From NCBI GenBank assembly GCA_029974925.1, contig JARKQH010000206.1:1-58635 (forward strand): a stretch of 58,635 nt of DNA. Reading direction: 5' to 3'. The notes beneath the pieces are model-generated. The model saw only the letters and a list, made by a program, of their open reading frames with translations, ran no database searches and had not been told where the DNA came from. How positions within the stretch are numbered: position 1 is the first letter of the stretch; every line of letters starts with the position of its first letter. Source of the stretch: Verrucomicrobiota bacterium (GTDB taxonomy: Bacteria; Verrucomicrobiota; Verrucomicrobiia; Limisphaerales; UBA8199). Both the position numbers and the translations under genes were made by a program. Positions 16,603 to 25,883 of the stretch are shown here, in pieces.

Positions 16603-19600
16603 ATGCCGATGAAGTTCCTGACGCGCCTATTGTTGTTCCTGCTGGCGGGTTTCGTAGTGGGCTCCGAACGCCTTGAGGGAGGGATCATCATCAGCGAGTT
16701 CCTCGCCGAAAACGACGGCGGCCTTGTTGACGCGGATGGGGACTCGCCCGACTGGATTGAGATTCTCAACGATTCTTCGCAAGCCGTCAATCTGGGCGGC
16801 TGGCACTTGACCGATACCCCGGCGAACCTGACCCGCTGGACGTTCCCCTCGACCAACCTGCCGGCGGGCGGCTTCCTGGTGGTCTTCGCCTCCGGTAAAA
16901 ACCGGACCACGCCCGGGGGAGAACTGCACACCAACTTCCAACTGAACAATGCCGGCGGGTGGCTGGCGCTGGTTCAACCGGACGGCGCCATCGCCCACGC
17001 TTACGACCCCGCCTATCCGCCGCAACGCCGCAACGCGTCATTCGGCATCGTCCAGCGAGTCCGGCTGATTTCGTCCGGCGCCACGGGCCGGTACCACGTT
17101 CCGACCAATAACAATCTGGGCGCCACCTGGACCAGCCGCACCTTTGGGGACAGCAGTTGGACCCTGGCGACCAACGGCATCGGATACGACCGAAACCAGC
17201 CGCCGGGCACGGCGTTGCCGGTGGTGCTCGCGGTGGACTTTGACGAACGCGGGACCGCGCCAGTCACCCAGGACGGCTTCGTCTCCTTCGTGATCAATTC
17301 CAACATCAGCAGCACGACAATCCAAACCAATCCCACCACCCGCATCTATGGCGGCCTCTCGCTGACTTTCTCGAACACCCACCCCCTGGGCTACGATGAC
17401 CGCCTCCGCACCACGCCCGTCAATAGCGGCAGTTTCACCACCTCGGCCCTGCTGCGGGATCACATCATGTCGCGCGAGTTGACCGGCACGGGCGGACTGG
17501 ACCTCGCCTTCAGCGGGCTGCTCCCCTCCCAACCCCATGCCGTGACGGTCTGGTCCTACGACACCGGCAGCAGCGGCCGGCGCGTTTCAAATTGGTACGC
17601 CAACGGCGTCCTGGTCCGCAGCAATTACAGCTTTGACGGCAGCATCCTGCCGGTCACCGACGACGACTATCAATTCACCTTTGCCGCGATGACCACGCCG
17701 GAGGGCGGCCTGCTGGTTTCCGGCCGGCGCGACCTCAGCAGCCTGGCCAACAATCCGGCGGTGCAGATCAACGCCATCCGCCTGGCGCGCGTCGCCTACC
17801 GGAGCCAGTTGACCTCCGACGTCGAAGCCGCCCTCTACAACCGAAACAGCTCCCTTTACTTCCGCCTGCCTTTCACCGTGACGGACGCGAGCTCGCTGAC
17901 AGCCCTGGAACTGCGGGTTCGTTATGATGACGGCTTTGTGGCTTATGTGAACGGACAGTCGGTGGCGGCCCGCAACGCCCCGGCCACGCCGGCCTACAAC
18001 TCCGCAGCGACCGCCACCCACCTCGGGTTTGATTACGAGACGATCCCGGTCCCCCTGGCTCCCGGTCTGCTGGTCAATGGCACCAACATCCTGGCCATTC
18101 ACGGGTTGAATGTGGCCCCCAATGACACGGACTTTTTCCTGCAAGCCGAGGTGATTGGCGTGGTGGGCAGCAACCATCCCGTCCGCTATCACTGGCCGCC
18201 CACGCCCGGTTCGGCCAACGGCGAGGGCTATTCCGGCTTTGTTGCCGACACCAAATTCAGTGTCAATCGCGGTTTCTACGACACGCCGGTCCAGGTGGCG
18301 ATTACTTCAGCCACGCCCTCTGTCACGATCTATTGGACCACCAACGGGAGCGCGCCCTCGCCCACCAACGGCTTCGTCTTCCAGCAGCCCATCCTCGTGG
18401 ACCGGACGCTGGCCGTGCGGGCGGCCGCCTACGCCCCCGGCCTGATTCCGACCGAGGTTGAAACGCACAGTTACCTCTTCCTGAGCCAGGTGCTGACCCA
18501 GGCGGCGGTGCAGCCGGGTTATCCCACCGTCTGGCAGGGGAGTTATCCCGCCGATTACGGGATGGACCCGAACGTGGTGAACCATCCGGTTTATTCGCAA
18601 ACGATTTCGAACGACCTGCGCGCGCTGCCCACGTTGTCCGTGGTGATGGCGCACGAGGACCTCTGGGGTGCAAGCTCCGGCATCTATCGAAACTCGACCA
18701 GTTCCGGCCCGGGCTGGGAACGCGCGGCCAGCGTCGAGTTGATTGACTCGAATGGCGCGACGAGATTCGCCGTCAACTGCGGGATTGAAATTCACGGCAA
18801 CGCCAGCCGCGACAACGCCCGCACCCCCAAGCATTCCTTCCGCCTGTCCTTCAAGAGCGAGTACGGCCCGGCGCGGCTGCGTTATGACTGGTTTGACGAC
18901 CGGGTGCGGAGTTTCGACCGGATCGTGTTGCGCGGGCTTGGGTTTTGCGACGCCTGGACCACCCGGTATTCCGACACCTCGCCCGTGCCGGGAACTTCGC
19001 TCATCGGGTTGCGTTACCGTCCGGAAAACGCCACCTACTTGAAAGACACCTGGATCAAGGAAACGTTGCGCGAGATGGGGCACCTGGCGACCCGGTCGGA
19101 CTTTGCCCATCTCTACCTCAACGGCCTGTATTGGGGCCTCATCAATCCCTCGGAGCGCATTGACGCGGCGTTTGCCGCCTCGCATCTGGGGGGCCGCGAG
19201 ATGGACTGGGACGTCATGGCGGGCGACGAAAGCTACGCGGTGGCCGAGTTGCGGGACGGATTCCGTGATGACTGGGACCAATTGATGGCGCAGGTGAACG
19301 CCGGGATCACCAACGAGGCCAGCTACCAGGCCGTGCTCGAAAAAGTGGAGGTCGTCAACCTGGTTGATTACATGATGGTTCACGGCGTGGCGGAGATGGA
19401 GGATTGGCCGTTCCACAACTGGTACGCCATTCACCGCCGCGCCACCAACGGCCTGCCGGCCACGCGCTGGATTTTTCTTCCCTGGGACCAGGAGGTCGGG
19501 ATGGACCGTTTTGTGCGGCGCGATCGCATCCTGGCCGGGGCCGACAGCGCCAACACCCCCGGCCGAATCTACACGAAACTTCGAGCCTACCCCGAATTCC

Positions 19601-21978
19601 GCCGCCTGTATGGCGACCGCGTGCAGAAACACTTTTTCAACGGGGGCGCGCTGTCGCTCAGCAACTGCATCGCCCGCTTCGAGCGGCTGGGCGCGCGCAT
19701 CTTTCAGGCCCTGGTGCCGGAATCGGCACGGTGGGGCGACGCGCGCGAGTTCACCATTGGCGCCAACCCGGGCACGGGGCAGACCTTTACCCGCGATGAA
19801 TGGTGGGTGCCCGAGATGCGGCAGCTTTACAGCAACTACTTCGGCAATCTTCACGAGCTGTATCTCAGCAACTTCCAGGCAGCCGGGCTCTACCCTCTGA
19901 CCGGCGCGCCGGAATTCAGCCAGTTCGGCGGCGGGGTGCCTGCCGGGTTCAGCCTCACCCTCAGCCACACCAATCCCGCCGGCGCCATTTTCTACACGCT
20001 GGATGGCTCGGACCCGCGGGAGTACGGGACCGGCAACGTGGCCGCCGGCGCGCAGGCCTACGCCCTGCCCATTCCCATCAACGCGCCCACCGAGGTGAAC
20101 GCGCGTGTGCTTGACTCCCGCGGGTGGAGCGCGCTGGTGGCCGCGACCTTTTATCCGCCGCAAAATCTCCAAGCCCTGGCGCTGACCGAAATCATGTATC
20201 ATCCCCCCGGCTTGGGCGTCACGAACAGCGACGAGTTCGAGTTCCTGGAGTTGAAGAATTGCGGCGCCAACACGCTCAACCTGAGCGGACTCACCTTCAG
20301 CCAGGGCATCAGTTTCACCTTTACCAACGGCACCCTTCTGGCACCCGGAGCCTTCTTTGTCCTGGTCCGCAACCCCGCCGCCTTCTCCGCCCGTTACCCG
20401 GGCGTCGGCATCGGCGGCGTCTTTACCGGAAAACTGGACAATTCGGGCGAGACGGTCACGCTCGCGCACCCCACCGGCACCCGCGTGTGGTCCATCACCT
20501 GGAGCGACTCCGCCCCCTGGCCGGTGGCGGCCGATGGCCTGGGTTTCTCGCTGGTTCCCCGTCAACCCGGTTTGACACAAGCGCCCGACCGGGGGGCGGC
20601 GTGGCGCGCCAGCGCCCAGCCGGGCGGTTCACCGGGCGCGGACGATCCCGAGCCGGACATTCCGCCCGTGGTCATCAACGAGGTGCTGGCCCACACCGAT
20701 CCCCCCCTGCTCGACGCGGTCGAGCTCCTGAACCCCACCGGCAGCAACGCGCTGATCGGCGGCTGGTATCTTACCGATGATCCGGCCATGCCCTGCAAAT
20801 TCCGCTTGCCGTCAGACACCCTCATCCCACCCGGCGGCACGGTGTTCTTCGACGCCAGCCAGTTTAACGCCAACCCCGGCTCCCCCACCAATTTTTCCCT
20901 GAGCTCGACTGGCGACGATGTCTATCTGTTCTCAGCGGGACCCGATGGCCAGCTCACCAGTTACAGCCACGGCGTGGTTTTTGGCGCGTCGTTCAACGGC
21001 GTCAGTTTCGGCCGGGTGGTCAACGAGGTCGGGGACGAGTTTTTCGCGCCGCAGGTGGCGCGGACGCTTGGGGCGCCGAATGCCGGCCCGCAAGTCGGCC
21101 CCATCGTGTTCAACGAAGTGCACTATCATCCCGAACCGGGCGGTTTCGAGTTTGTCGAGCTGTTGAACAACTCGGACCTGGCGGTGCCCTTGTTTCATGG
21201 GCTGCATCCGGCCAATACCTGGCAGGTCAACGGCATCGGCTTTGTGTTTCCCACCAATGTTGTCCTCGGCGCCCGGGAGTTGCTGGTTCTGGCCGGCGCC
21301 GATCCTGCCACTTTCCGCGCCCGCTACGAGGTTCCGGCGGAGGTTCGGGTGCTGGGGCCGTTCCCCGGCGCGCTGCAAAATGACGGGGAGAATTTGCAAC
21401 TGCTCGCGCCGGACAATCCCAACACCAACGGGGTGCCTTATGTGGCGGTCGAGGAATTGCGCTACAACGACCGGGCGCCGTGGCCGGCGGCCGCCGATGG
21501 CAGCGGTCTCTCGCTCCAGCGCCGCAATCCCGCAGCCTTTGCCAACAGCCCCGCCAACTGGCAGGCGGCTGCCCCGACGCCCGGGCGCCTGCTGGCGGCG
21601 GCCGATACGGACGGGGACGGCATGCCGGACCTGTGGGAGAGCGAGCACGGCACCAATCCCTTGGCGCCGGATGCCGGCGACGATGCCGATCAGGACGGCT
21701 TCACCAATCTTCAGGAGTACCTCGCAGGCACCGACCCGCAATCGGCCCAAAGCCGCTTCGAGTTGACCGCCACGGCCGCACCGGGCCGCGTCCGGCTCAG
21801 CTTCACCGCGGTGTCAAATCGGAGCTATACGGTCCTCTGGAGGGACGCGTTGGGGGGCGGGGCTTGGATGAAATGGACCAATGTGCCGGCGCACCCCACC
21901 AACCGCCCCGTCGTGCTGGAGGATTCGCCGACGGCGGGCGCCCGATTCTACCGGCTGACGACGCCGGCCTGGGATTAG
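16603..21978 (+). CDS. Giant secreted lamin-tail-domain / CotH-kinase-like protein
   Basis: A 1791-residue protein. The start at 16603 gives MPMKFLTRLLLFLLAGFVVG, a signal peptide; the upstream open frame to 16507 has none. Lamin-tail domains occur near residues 25-130 (IIISEFLAENDGGLVDADGD) and again around 1185-1300, 1360-1470 and 1500-1620. A chitobiase-C-like segment is at about 555-620 (VTIYWTTNGSAPS), with a second copy near 1120-1150 (AIFYTLDGSDPREYG). The centre, about 650-1080, resembles CotH kinase (GIEIHGNASR, YLNGLYWGLINPSERID, PWDQEVGMDRF). Near the C-terminus DTDGDGMPDLWE and DADQDGFTNLQEYLAGTDP are calcium-binding type-3-like repeats. Such proteins are typical of Verrucomicrobia; role unknown, probably cell-surface. 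Confidence 0.85.
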   Translation: MPMKFLTRLLLFLLAGFVVGSERLEGGIIISEFLAENDGGLVDADGDSPDWIEILNDSSQAVNLGGWHLTDTPANLTRWTFPSTNLPAGGFLVVFASGKNRTTPGGELHTNFQLNNAGGWLALVQPDGAIAHAYDPAYPPQRRNASFGIVQRVRLISSGATGRYHVPTNNNLGATWTSRTFGDSSWTLATNGIGYDRNQPPGTALPVVLAVDFDERGTAPVTQDGFVSFVINSNISSTTIQTNPTTRIYGGLSLTFSNTHPLGYDDRLRTTPVNSGSFTTSALLRDHIMSRELTGTGGLDLAFSGLLPSQPHAVTVWSYDTGSSGRRVSNWYANGVLVRSNYSFDGSILPVTDDDYQFTFAAMTTPEGGLLVSGRRDLSSLANNPAVQINAIRLARVAYRSQLTSDVEAALYNRNSSLYFRLPFTVTDASSLTALELRVRYDDGFVAYVNGQSVAARNAPATPAYNSAATATHLGFDYETIPVPLAPGLLVNGTNILAIHGLNVAPNDTDFFLQAEVIGVVGSNHPVRYHWPPTPGSANGEGYSGFVADTKFSVNRGFYDTPVQVAITSATPSVTIYWTTNGSAPSPTNGFVFQQPILVDRTLAVRAAAYAPGLIPTEVETHSYLFLSQVLTQAAVQPGYPTVWQGSYPADYGMDPNVVNHPVYSQTISNDLRALPTLSVVMAHEDLWGASSGIYRNSTSSGPGWERAASVELIDSNGATRFAVNCGIEIHGNASRDNARTPKHSFRLSFKSEYGPARLRYDWFDDRVRSFDRIVLRGLGFCDAWTTRYSDTSPVPGTSLIGLRYRPENATYLKDTWIKETLREMGHLATRSDFAHLYLNGLYWGLINPSERIDAAFAASHLGGREMDWDVMAGDESYAVAELRDGFRDDWDQLMAQVNAGITNEASYQAVLEKVEVVNLVDYMMVHGVAEMEDWPFHNWYAIHRRATNGLPATRWIFLPWDQEVGMDRFVRRDRILAGADSANTPGRIYTKLRAYPEFRRLYGDRVQKHFFNGGALSLSNCIARFERLGARIFQALVPESARWGDAREFTIGANPGTGQTFTRDEWWVPEMRQLYSNYFGNLHELYLSNFQAAGLYPLTGAPEFSQFGGGVPAGFSLTLSHTNPAGAIFYTLDGSDPREYGTGNVAAGAQAYALPIPINAPTEVNARVLDSRGWSALVAATFYPPQNLQALALTEIMYHPPGLGVTNSDEFEFLELKNCGANTLNLSGLTFSQGISFTFTNGTLLAPGAFFVLVRNPAAFSARYPGVGIGGVFTGKLDNSGETVTLAHPTGTRVWSITWSDSAPWPVAADGLGFSLVPRQPGLTQAPDRGAAWRASAQPGGSPGADDPEPDIPPVVINEVLAHTDPPLLDAVELLNPTGSNALIGGWYLTDDPAMPCKFRLPSDTLIPPGGTVFFDASQFNANPGSPTNFSLSSTGDDVYLFSAGPDGQLTSYSHGVVFGASFNGVSFGRVVNEVGDEFFAPQVARTLGAPNAGPQVGPIVFNEVHYHPEPGGFEFVELLNNSDLAVPLFHGLHPANTWQVNGIGFVFPTNVVLGARELLVLAGADPATFRARYEVPAEVRVLGPFPGALQNDGENLQLLAPDNPNTNGVPYVAVEELRYNDRAPWPAAADGSGLSLQRRNPAAFANSPANWQAAAPTPGRLLAAADTDGDGMPDLWESEHGTNPLAPDAGDDADQDGFTNLQEYLAGTDPQSAQSRFELTATAAPGRVRLSFTAVSNRSYTVLWRDALGGGAWMKWTNVPAHPTNRPVVLEDSPTAGARFYRLTTPAWD

Positions 21979-22000
21979 ACACTTCTGGAAAAAAATCGAA

Positions 22001-22029
22001 CGCGCCACCCGGGTTCGCCGGGTGGCGCG
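22001..22029. terminator. Strong bidirectional terminator hairpin
   Basis: A perfect 12-bp stem (22001-22012 paired with 22018-22029, arms CGCGCCACCCGG / CCGGGTGGCGCG) with loop GTTCG lies between the convergent LTD/CotH and secretin genes. An A-rich stretch precedes it (21989-21995), which would give a U-tract for the minus-strand transcript, so it most likely ends the secretin message. Confidence 0.8.
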
Positions 22030-22074
22030 GGGAACATCAGATACTATTGTAACGGCACCCTTCTGCCGAACCGA

Positions 22075-23760
22075 CTATTGAGGAACTTCCTCGAAATTCC
22101 CGCCGGCGGCGGCCTTTTCGGCCTTGATCTGCTTGGCGCTTTGACCGCTGTCCCAGGCAGACCAATCCGGCTCAACCTCGTCGCTCTTGGGCGCCGGGGT
22201 CTTCAGATACTTCGATTCCGTCGGCTGGAAGTCCTCATCCTGAACGATGGTCGGAGTCAAGAACACCATCAGGTTGGACTTCTGGCGCGACTTGGAGTCG
22301 CTGCGGAACAATCCGCCCAACACGGGGATGTCGCCCAGCACGGGCACCTTGGAATTGCCCTTGCGAATGTCGTCCTGCACCAGGCCGCCGAGGACCAGCG
22401 TGTTGCCGCTGGGAATCATGACCCGCGTTTCCATCTTGCGGAGGTCGTATTCATCCACCTCGAAGATGCCGTTGTTCACGACTTTCGTCACCGTCCCCGC
22501 ATTGCGCGACACTTCCGGCGACACCTTCAGGTTCACGTAGTTGTTGGCCGAAATGCGCGGCGTGACATTCAGAATCACACCCAGGTTGGTGTAGGTGATT
22601 TGCGAACCACCGGAAACCTGGACGGTGCCCGGGGTGATGTTGATGATCGGCGAGGCGCGGGTCACTTCGATGCGGGCCGGCTCGTTGTCGAGCGTCACGG
22701 TTCGCGGCGAGGAAATGACCTTCGCTTCCCCGTACTTGTTGAGGAAGGAAATCACCGCGTTGACCCCATCGGCATTCAGGAATGCCGTGTGGGTGCTCAA
22801 GCCCCGGCCGGTCAAATCCGTGATGAACTTGGGCCAGGGCTTGTCGGCATTGAGGCCCGCCAGCGGCGCATGCTCGCTGTCATCCGGGACGGGATTGAAC
22901 TGGCGGTTGTTGCCCCAGGAAACGTTCTGGCGCTCGAGCGTGCCCGCCCAATCAACGCCTTTGCGAGTCTCGGGATTGATCGAAGTCTCCAGCAAGCGGG
23001 CTTCAATCAACACCTGCTTGGTGGGCGTGTCCAGTTTCTCGATCATCGTGCGCGCGTCGGCCAGCTCCTTTTCGGTGGCCAGGATGACCAACTGGCTCGT
23101 CCGCACATCGGCCACCACTTTGCTCCGCTTGTCCGTCAGCGTGCTCTGAACCGCAATGACGATGTTGCTCGGCATGGCGTACTTGAGCTGGATAATGTCC
23201 GTCACCAGCGGGTCCGGCGCGGCCGGGTCCTTGACCATGATGCGGGCAATCTTGCTCTTGGGATCCTCCACCAACTGGAGGTTGTAATTGTTCAGCAAGG
23301 CGCTCAGGGCCTGGCCGGCGGTGACATTCTCCCAGCGGATGGAAACCATCGGCTGCGGGACCGGGCGGCCATCCGGCCCGGGCTGCCCGAAAGTCACTTT
23401 GGGATCCAGCATGTAGTTCAGCCCAGCCTGGCGAGCCAGGTTCTTGATCGCATCGGTCAACGGCACATCATCCATCACGATGAGGGGAATGACCATGTCC
23501 GCGGAGCCGGCATCCAGGGCCGGAGCGCTGGCGGCCGGAGCCGCTTCGTTGACAATTGGCGGCGCGGCCGGAGGCGCGGCGGGCTCGGCGGCCGGAGCCG
23601 GGTCAGCGGCCGTTTGTTCCAAAGCCGGCGGCGGCGCCGCTTGCTCGGCGGCGGGCGCGCCGTCCATTGGATTGGCCGGTGGCGGAGTTTCCTGGGCATA
23701 CGCGGCGACGCAGCCGGCGATCAGCCCAACCATGGTAAACAGGCGTAGTCTCGATTTCAT
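22075..23760 (-). CDS. Outer-membrane secretin (type II/IV system)
   Basis: A 561-residue secretin. MKSRLRLFTMVGLIAGCVAAYAQ is a signal peptide. A Pro/Ala-rich linker spans about 24-85. An STN/N0-like domain lies at about 88-180 (DAIKNLARQAGLNYML; AGQALSALLNNYNL). An N1-like domain follows at about 180-260 (IIQLKYAMPSNI..LTDKRSKVVADVRTSQL). The secretin pore domain ends with VPVLGDIPVLGGLFRSDSKS and NLMVFLTPTIV, the family signature. It would form the outer-membrane channel of a type II secretion or type IV pilus-like machine. No other secretion gene is adjacent, although pilT lies about 21 kb away. Verrucomicrobia often encode such lone secretins, so GspD or PilQ cannot be chosen. Confidence 0.9.
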   Translation of the reverse strand: MKSRLRLFTMVGLIAGCVAAYAQETPPPANPMDGAPAAEQAAPPPALEQTAADPAPAAEPAAPPAAPPIVNEAAPAASAPALDAGSADMVIPLIVMDDVPLTDAIKNLARQAGLNYMLDPKVTFGQPGPDGRPVPQPMVSIRWENVTAGQALSALLNNYNLQLVEDPKSKIARIMVKDPAAPDPLVTDIIQLKYAMPSNIVIAVQSTLTDKRSKVVADVRTSQLVILATEKELADARTMIEKLDTPTKQVLIEARLLETSINPETRKGVDWAGTLERQNVSWGNNRQFNPVPDDSEHAPLAGLNADKPWPKFITDLTGRGLSTHTAFLNADGVNAVISFLNKYGEAKVISSPRTVTLDNEPARIEVTRASPIINITPGTVQVSGGSQITYTNLGVILNVTPRISANNYVNLKVSPEVSRNAGTVTKVVNNGIFEVDEYDLRKMETRVMIPSGNTLVLGGLVQDDIRKGNSKVPVLGDIPVLGGLFRSDSKSRQKSNLMVFLTPTIVQDEDFQPTESKYLKTPAPKSDEVEPDWSAWDSGQSAKQIKAEKAAAGGNFEEVPQ

Positions 23761-23836
23761 TTGTTTCTATTAGTTCTGATGTTCACAAGGCACCGTGCCG
23801 TGTGTTTTGGGTTAGCTTCAAGCAGTCGGGGTGCCA

Positions 23837-24062
23837 ATGCGTCCGGAACCGTCAGAAACCCTTGTCACTAGGCGGGAACTGACCCATCCAGCGGGCCTTC
23901 GTCCCGTTTTTGGACAAACTGCAACGGTCTCACCAGCCATGTCGGCTTCGTTCAGCCCCTGGTTATTCCCTCTGGTGGCAACGCCCCCGCCGCCACTTCG
24001 GCCGCCGAGCCCGACCAGCGCCTTGAATTGACCTCCCGGCCGCTCCAGTTTTTCGGCGAGCT
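23837..24062 (+). pseudogene. Decayed 5' fragment of the amidohydrolase gene found intact at 32418
   Basis: Bases about 23975-24058 match 32745-32823 inside the 985-residue amidohydrolase gene at high identity; both contain AACGCCCCCGCCGCCACTTC and CCGCTCCAGTTTTTCGGC. The similarity extends leftwards with more changes (CTCACCA...TCGGCTTCGTTCAGCCCCTGG against CTCACCA...CCGGCTTCATTGACCCCCTGG). It perhaps reaches a start-like AATGCGT near 23836, matching AATGCGTACC at 32417. No frame is maintained and several small deletions are needed. This is a relic of the same gene's beginning, about 8.7 kb away from the intact copy. Confidence 0.75.
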
Positions 24063-24243
24063 GTTGTCCCGGACGGAGGGGGGTGCGGGCAGGCGGCGGG
24101 TGGCCATGACCAGCGCCAGGCGCCTGCCCGCTTATGGTCCCGTTCCTTCCTTTTACCGTCTGAGTCGCTGGTCAAATCAGAACATACTTGACAACTCGAG
24201 CACGCTTGGCGTAAAAAAATAATCGTCACCACGAATCGAAGCG

Positions 24244-24864
24244 ATGGAAAAGCAATCTGACGCACGCCCGGTTCACCCTCGCGATCAAAATGTCTCAAAG
24301 GGCAGTGAGCCACCCGTCGGGGGCGGAAGCCGAAGCGCCGGACTGACAGAGCGGTGGTCGGCACTGGCCGCACGGTTGCTTGAGTGCCGTTTTAGCATCG
24401 CTGACATGGCTCGCGCGCAAGGACTGAGTGTGCGCCAGTTCGAACGGGTATTCAGGCGCCGATTCAACTGTTGCCCACGTCACGCAGCGGCACGCTTGCG
24501 AATGGCGATAGCTCTGCAACGGTTGGTCACAAACGCGCGCGTAAAAGAAATCGCTGCTGAACTTGGCTTCTACGACTCCGCCCACTTCTGTCGTGCTTTT
24601 CATCAGTACTTTGGCCTGCGTCCGTCTCAACTGCGCCGGACGCTGATCAAAAGTCGGCACACGAGCATCGAGAGAGAGAGAGAGAGAACATTCTGCAGAG
24701 GGGGGCCCACATGTCGCAGCTCTACAACAAAATGTCGCGTTTTTACAGGAATCGGGCCTTCCCGGAGCGGTGGCAGGTGCCAAGAATCCGCAATGTGGGA
24801 TGCAAGAGGCATGGGATGCCGACTGTGGGTCCGGAGAGGCCTTCCGCCCCCCATCTCACGATAA
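24244..24864 (+). CDS. AraC-type DNA-binding regulator with an unusual tail
   Basis: A 206-residue protein. Residues about 38-137 contain the two helix-turn-helix motifs of AraC proteins: FSIADMARAQGLSVRQFERVFRRRF and the second, IAAELGFYDSAHFCRAFHQYFG. It has no ligand domain beyond about 35 residues. After the DNA-binding domain the coding sequence runs through (GA)9 at 24670-24687 into a Cys/Arg-rich tail of about 60 residues that looks unlike a folded protein. A 2-base slip in the repeat would switch to a different tail; both other frames are also open to about 24860. It precedes the Trp/Cys-rich secreted gene by 34 bases and may control it. Confidence 0.75.
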   Translation: MEKQSDARPVHPRDQNVSKGSEPPVGGGSRSAGLTERWSALAARLLECRFSIADMARAQGLSVRQFERVFRRRFNCCPRHAAARLRMAIALQRLVTNARVKEIAAELGFYDSAHFCRAFHQYFGLRPSQLRRTLIKSRHTSIERERERTFCRGGPTCRSSTTKCRVFTGIGPSRSGGRCQESAMWDARGMGCRLWVRRGLPPPISR

Positions 24865-24898
24865 GGCGATCAACTAACTAACGAGTAACGAGATCACG

Positions 24899-25744
24899 AT
24901 GAATGCGCGTTTATCAACAGTTCTGGCAGCAATGCTGAGTGTCCTCGGTGCAGGCGCAACTCCTGCTGTGACGACAACGTGGACCTCTGCTACAACATCG
25001 TTCGACTACAAGGATGAGGGCAGCCGCACTGACAACTATGTATGGTGGAACGGTAATTGGAGCGGGTCTTCGCATAGTTGGGCAACGGTGTGGTCGAAAG
25101 CTGTAACTCCCAGTACTTTCCTTTATAGCGGCCACGTTTGGGATGACATGTTTTGGTTTGGCCGCTTTTGTGGGTCTTGTTCGTCTCATTCCTACCGAAG
25201 CGATTGGTGGGACAATATGACAGCAGTGTCCGCCGCCCCAGCGTTGCCTCAGACGCAGGAACTTTCTGAGGGCGGTTCAGGCGGGCCGGCGGACCTGTGG
25301 GTGACCCACATCGGCACCTGGACAGCACGGTACAGATATATCGAGGATGGAGTCATTCAAACCGACGAAACACACACCTACCATAATGCCGAGTGGTTGA
25401 ATATCCTTTACGCAAGCCGCGGAGCAGACACTTACAGCGCGAGCGCTCACACGGTGTTCCAGTCGGAGCCGGGTGACGATCCGCAACACACCGGCTACGA
25501 GTCTTGGAACCACCAGGAGCAGCTTTCTTGTTCTTTAGCCTGCCAAGCGTCATATTGTGGGCCAGAGAACACTCAGGCACTTTTGAATTGGTCCCTGTAC
25601 CCTTGGTCTTATTTTGACAATGTAACTTCTGGAGGCGCCGGCCGAGCCAGCTTGCTGAACCCGGGTGACATCGCCGGCCCCGGCGGGCAAGCATCTTGGC
25701 CGCTGGAAAGGGTATGGGTCGAATTTACGCAAGTTGTGCAATGA
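24899..25744 (+). CDS. Secreted Trp/Cys-rich protein of unknown function
   Basis: A 281-residue protein with an N-terminal signal peptide (MNARLSTVLAAMLSVLGAGA). The mature part is unusually rich in Trp, Ser, Tyr and His (YVWWNGNWSGSSHSWATVWS). It holds two cysteine clusters, FCGSCSSHS near residue 97 and CSLACQASYCG near 213, suggesting disulfides or metal binding. Composition and codon use are less GC-rich than the neighbouring housekeeping genes, consistent with acquisition by transfer. I do not recognise the family. An imperfect hairpin GCCGCAC...GTGCGGC (25752-25772) just after the stop may end the transcript. Confidence 0.65.
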   Translation: MNARLSTVLAAMLSVLGAGATPAVTTTWTSATTSFDYKDEGSRTDNYVWWNGNWSGSSHSWATVWSKAVTPSTFLYSGHVWDDMFWFGRFCGSCSSHSYRSDWWDNMTAVSAAPALPQTQELSEGGSGGPADLWVTHIGTWTARYRYIEDGVIQTDETHTYHNAEWLNILYASRGADTYSASAHTVFQSEPGDDPQHTGYESWNHQEQLSCSLACQASYCGPENTQALLNWSLYPWSYFDNVTSGGAGRASLLNPGDIAGPGGQASWPLERVWVEFTQVVQ

Positions 25745-25751
25745 GACCATC

Positions 25752-25772
25752 GCCGCACGTCACGGGTGCGGC
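25752..25772 (+). terminator. Hairpin after the Trp/Cys-rich gene
   Basis: Arms GCCGCAC and GTGCGGC form a 7-bp stem with a 7-base loop, starting 7 bases after the stop at 25744. No T-tract follows, so termination is only possible. It separates this gene from the four-gene membrane operon that begins at 25884. Confidence 0.4.
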
Positions 25773-25883
25773 TTGCGACAGCGTGGCGTGCAGGCCGCTC
25801 GCAGCAGACATTCGAGCATGCGCCGACAAGCGCGGTGCCATCACGAACGTTAGGCGCAGGATTCGCAGACACAAGTCCACCCC

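Noticed and set aside
18307-20580. Long antisense open frame over the CotH-like gene, with similar ones at 33204-35441 and 7551-9323
   Set aside because: Shadow of codon bias in high-GC coding sequence; no recognisable domains, while the sense strand has clear ones.
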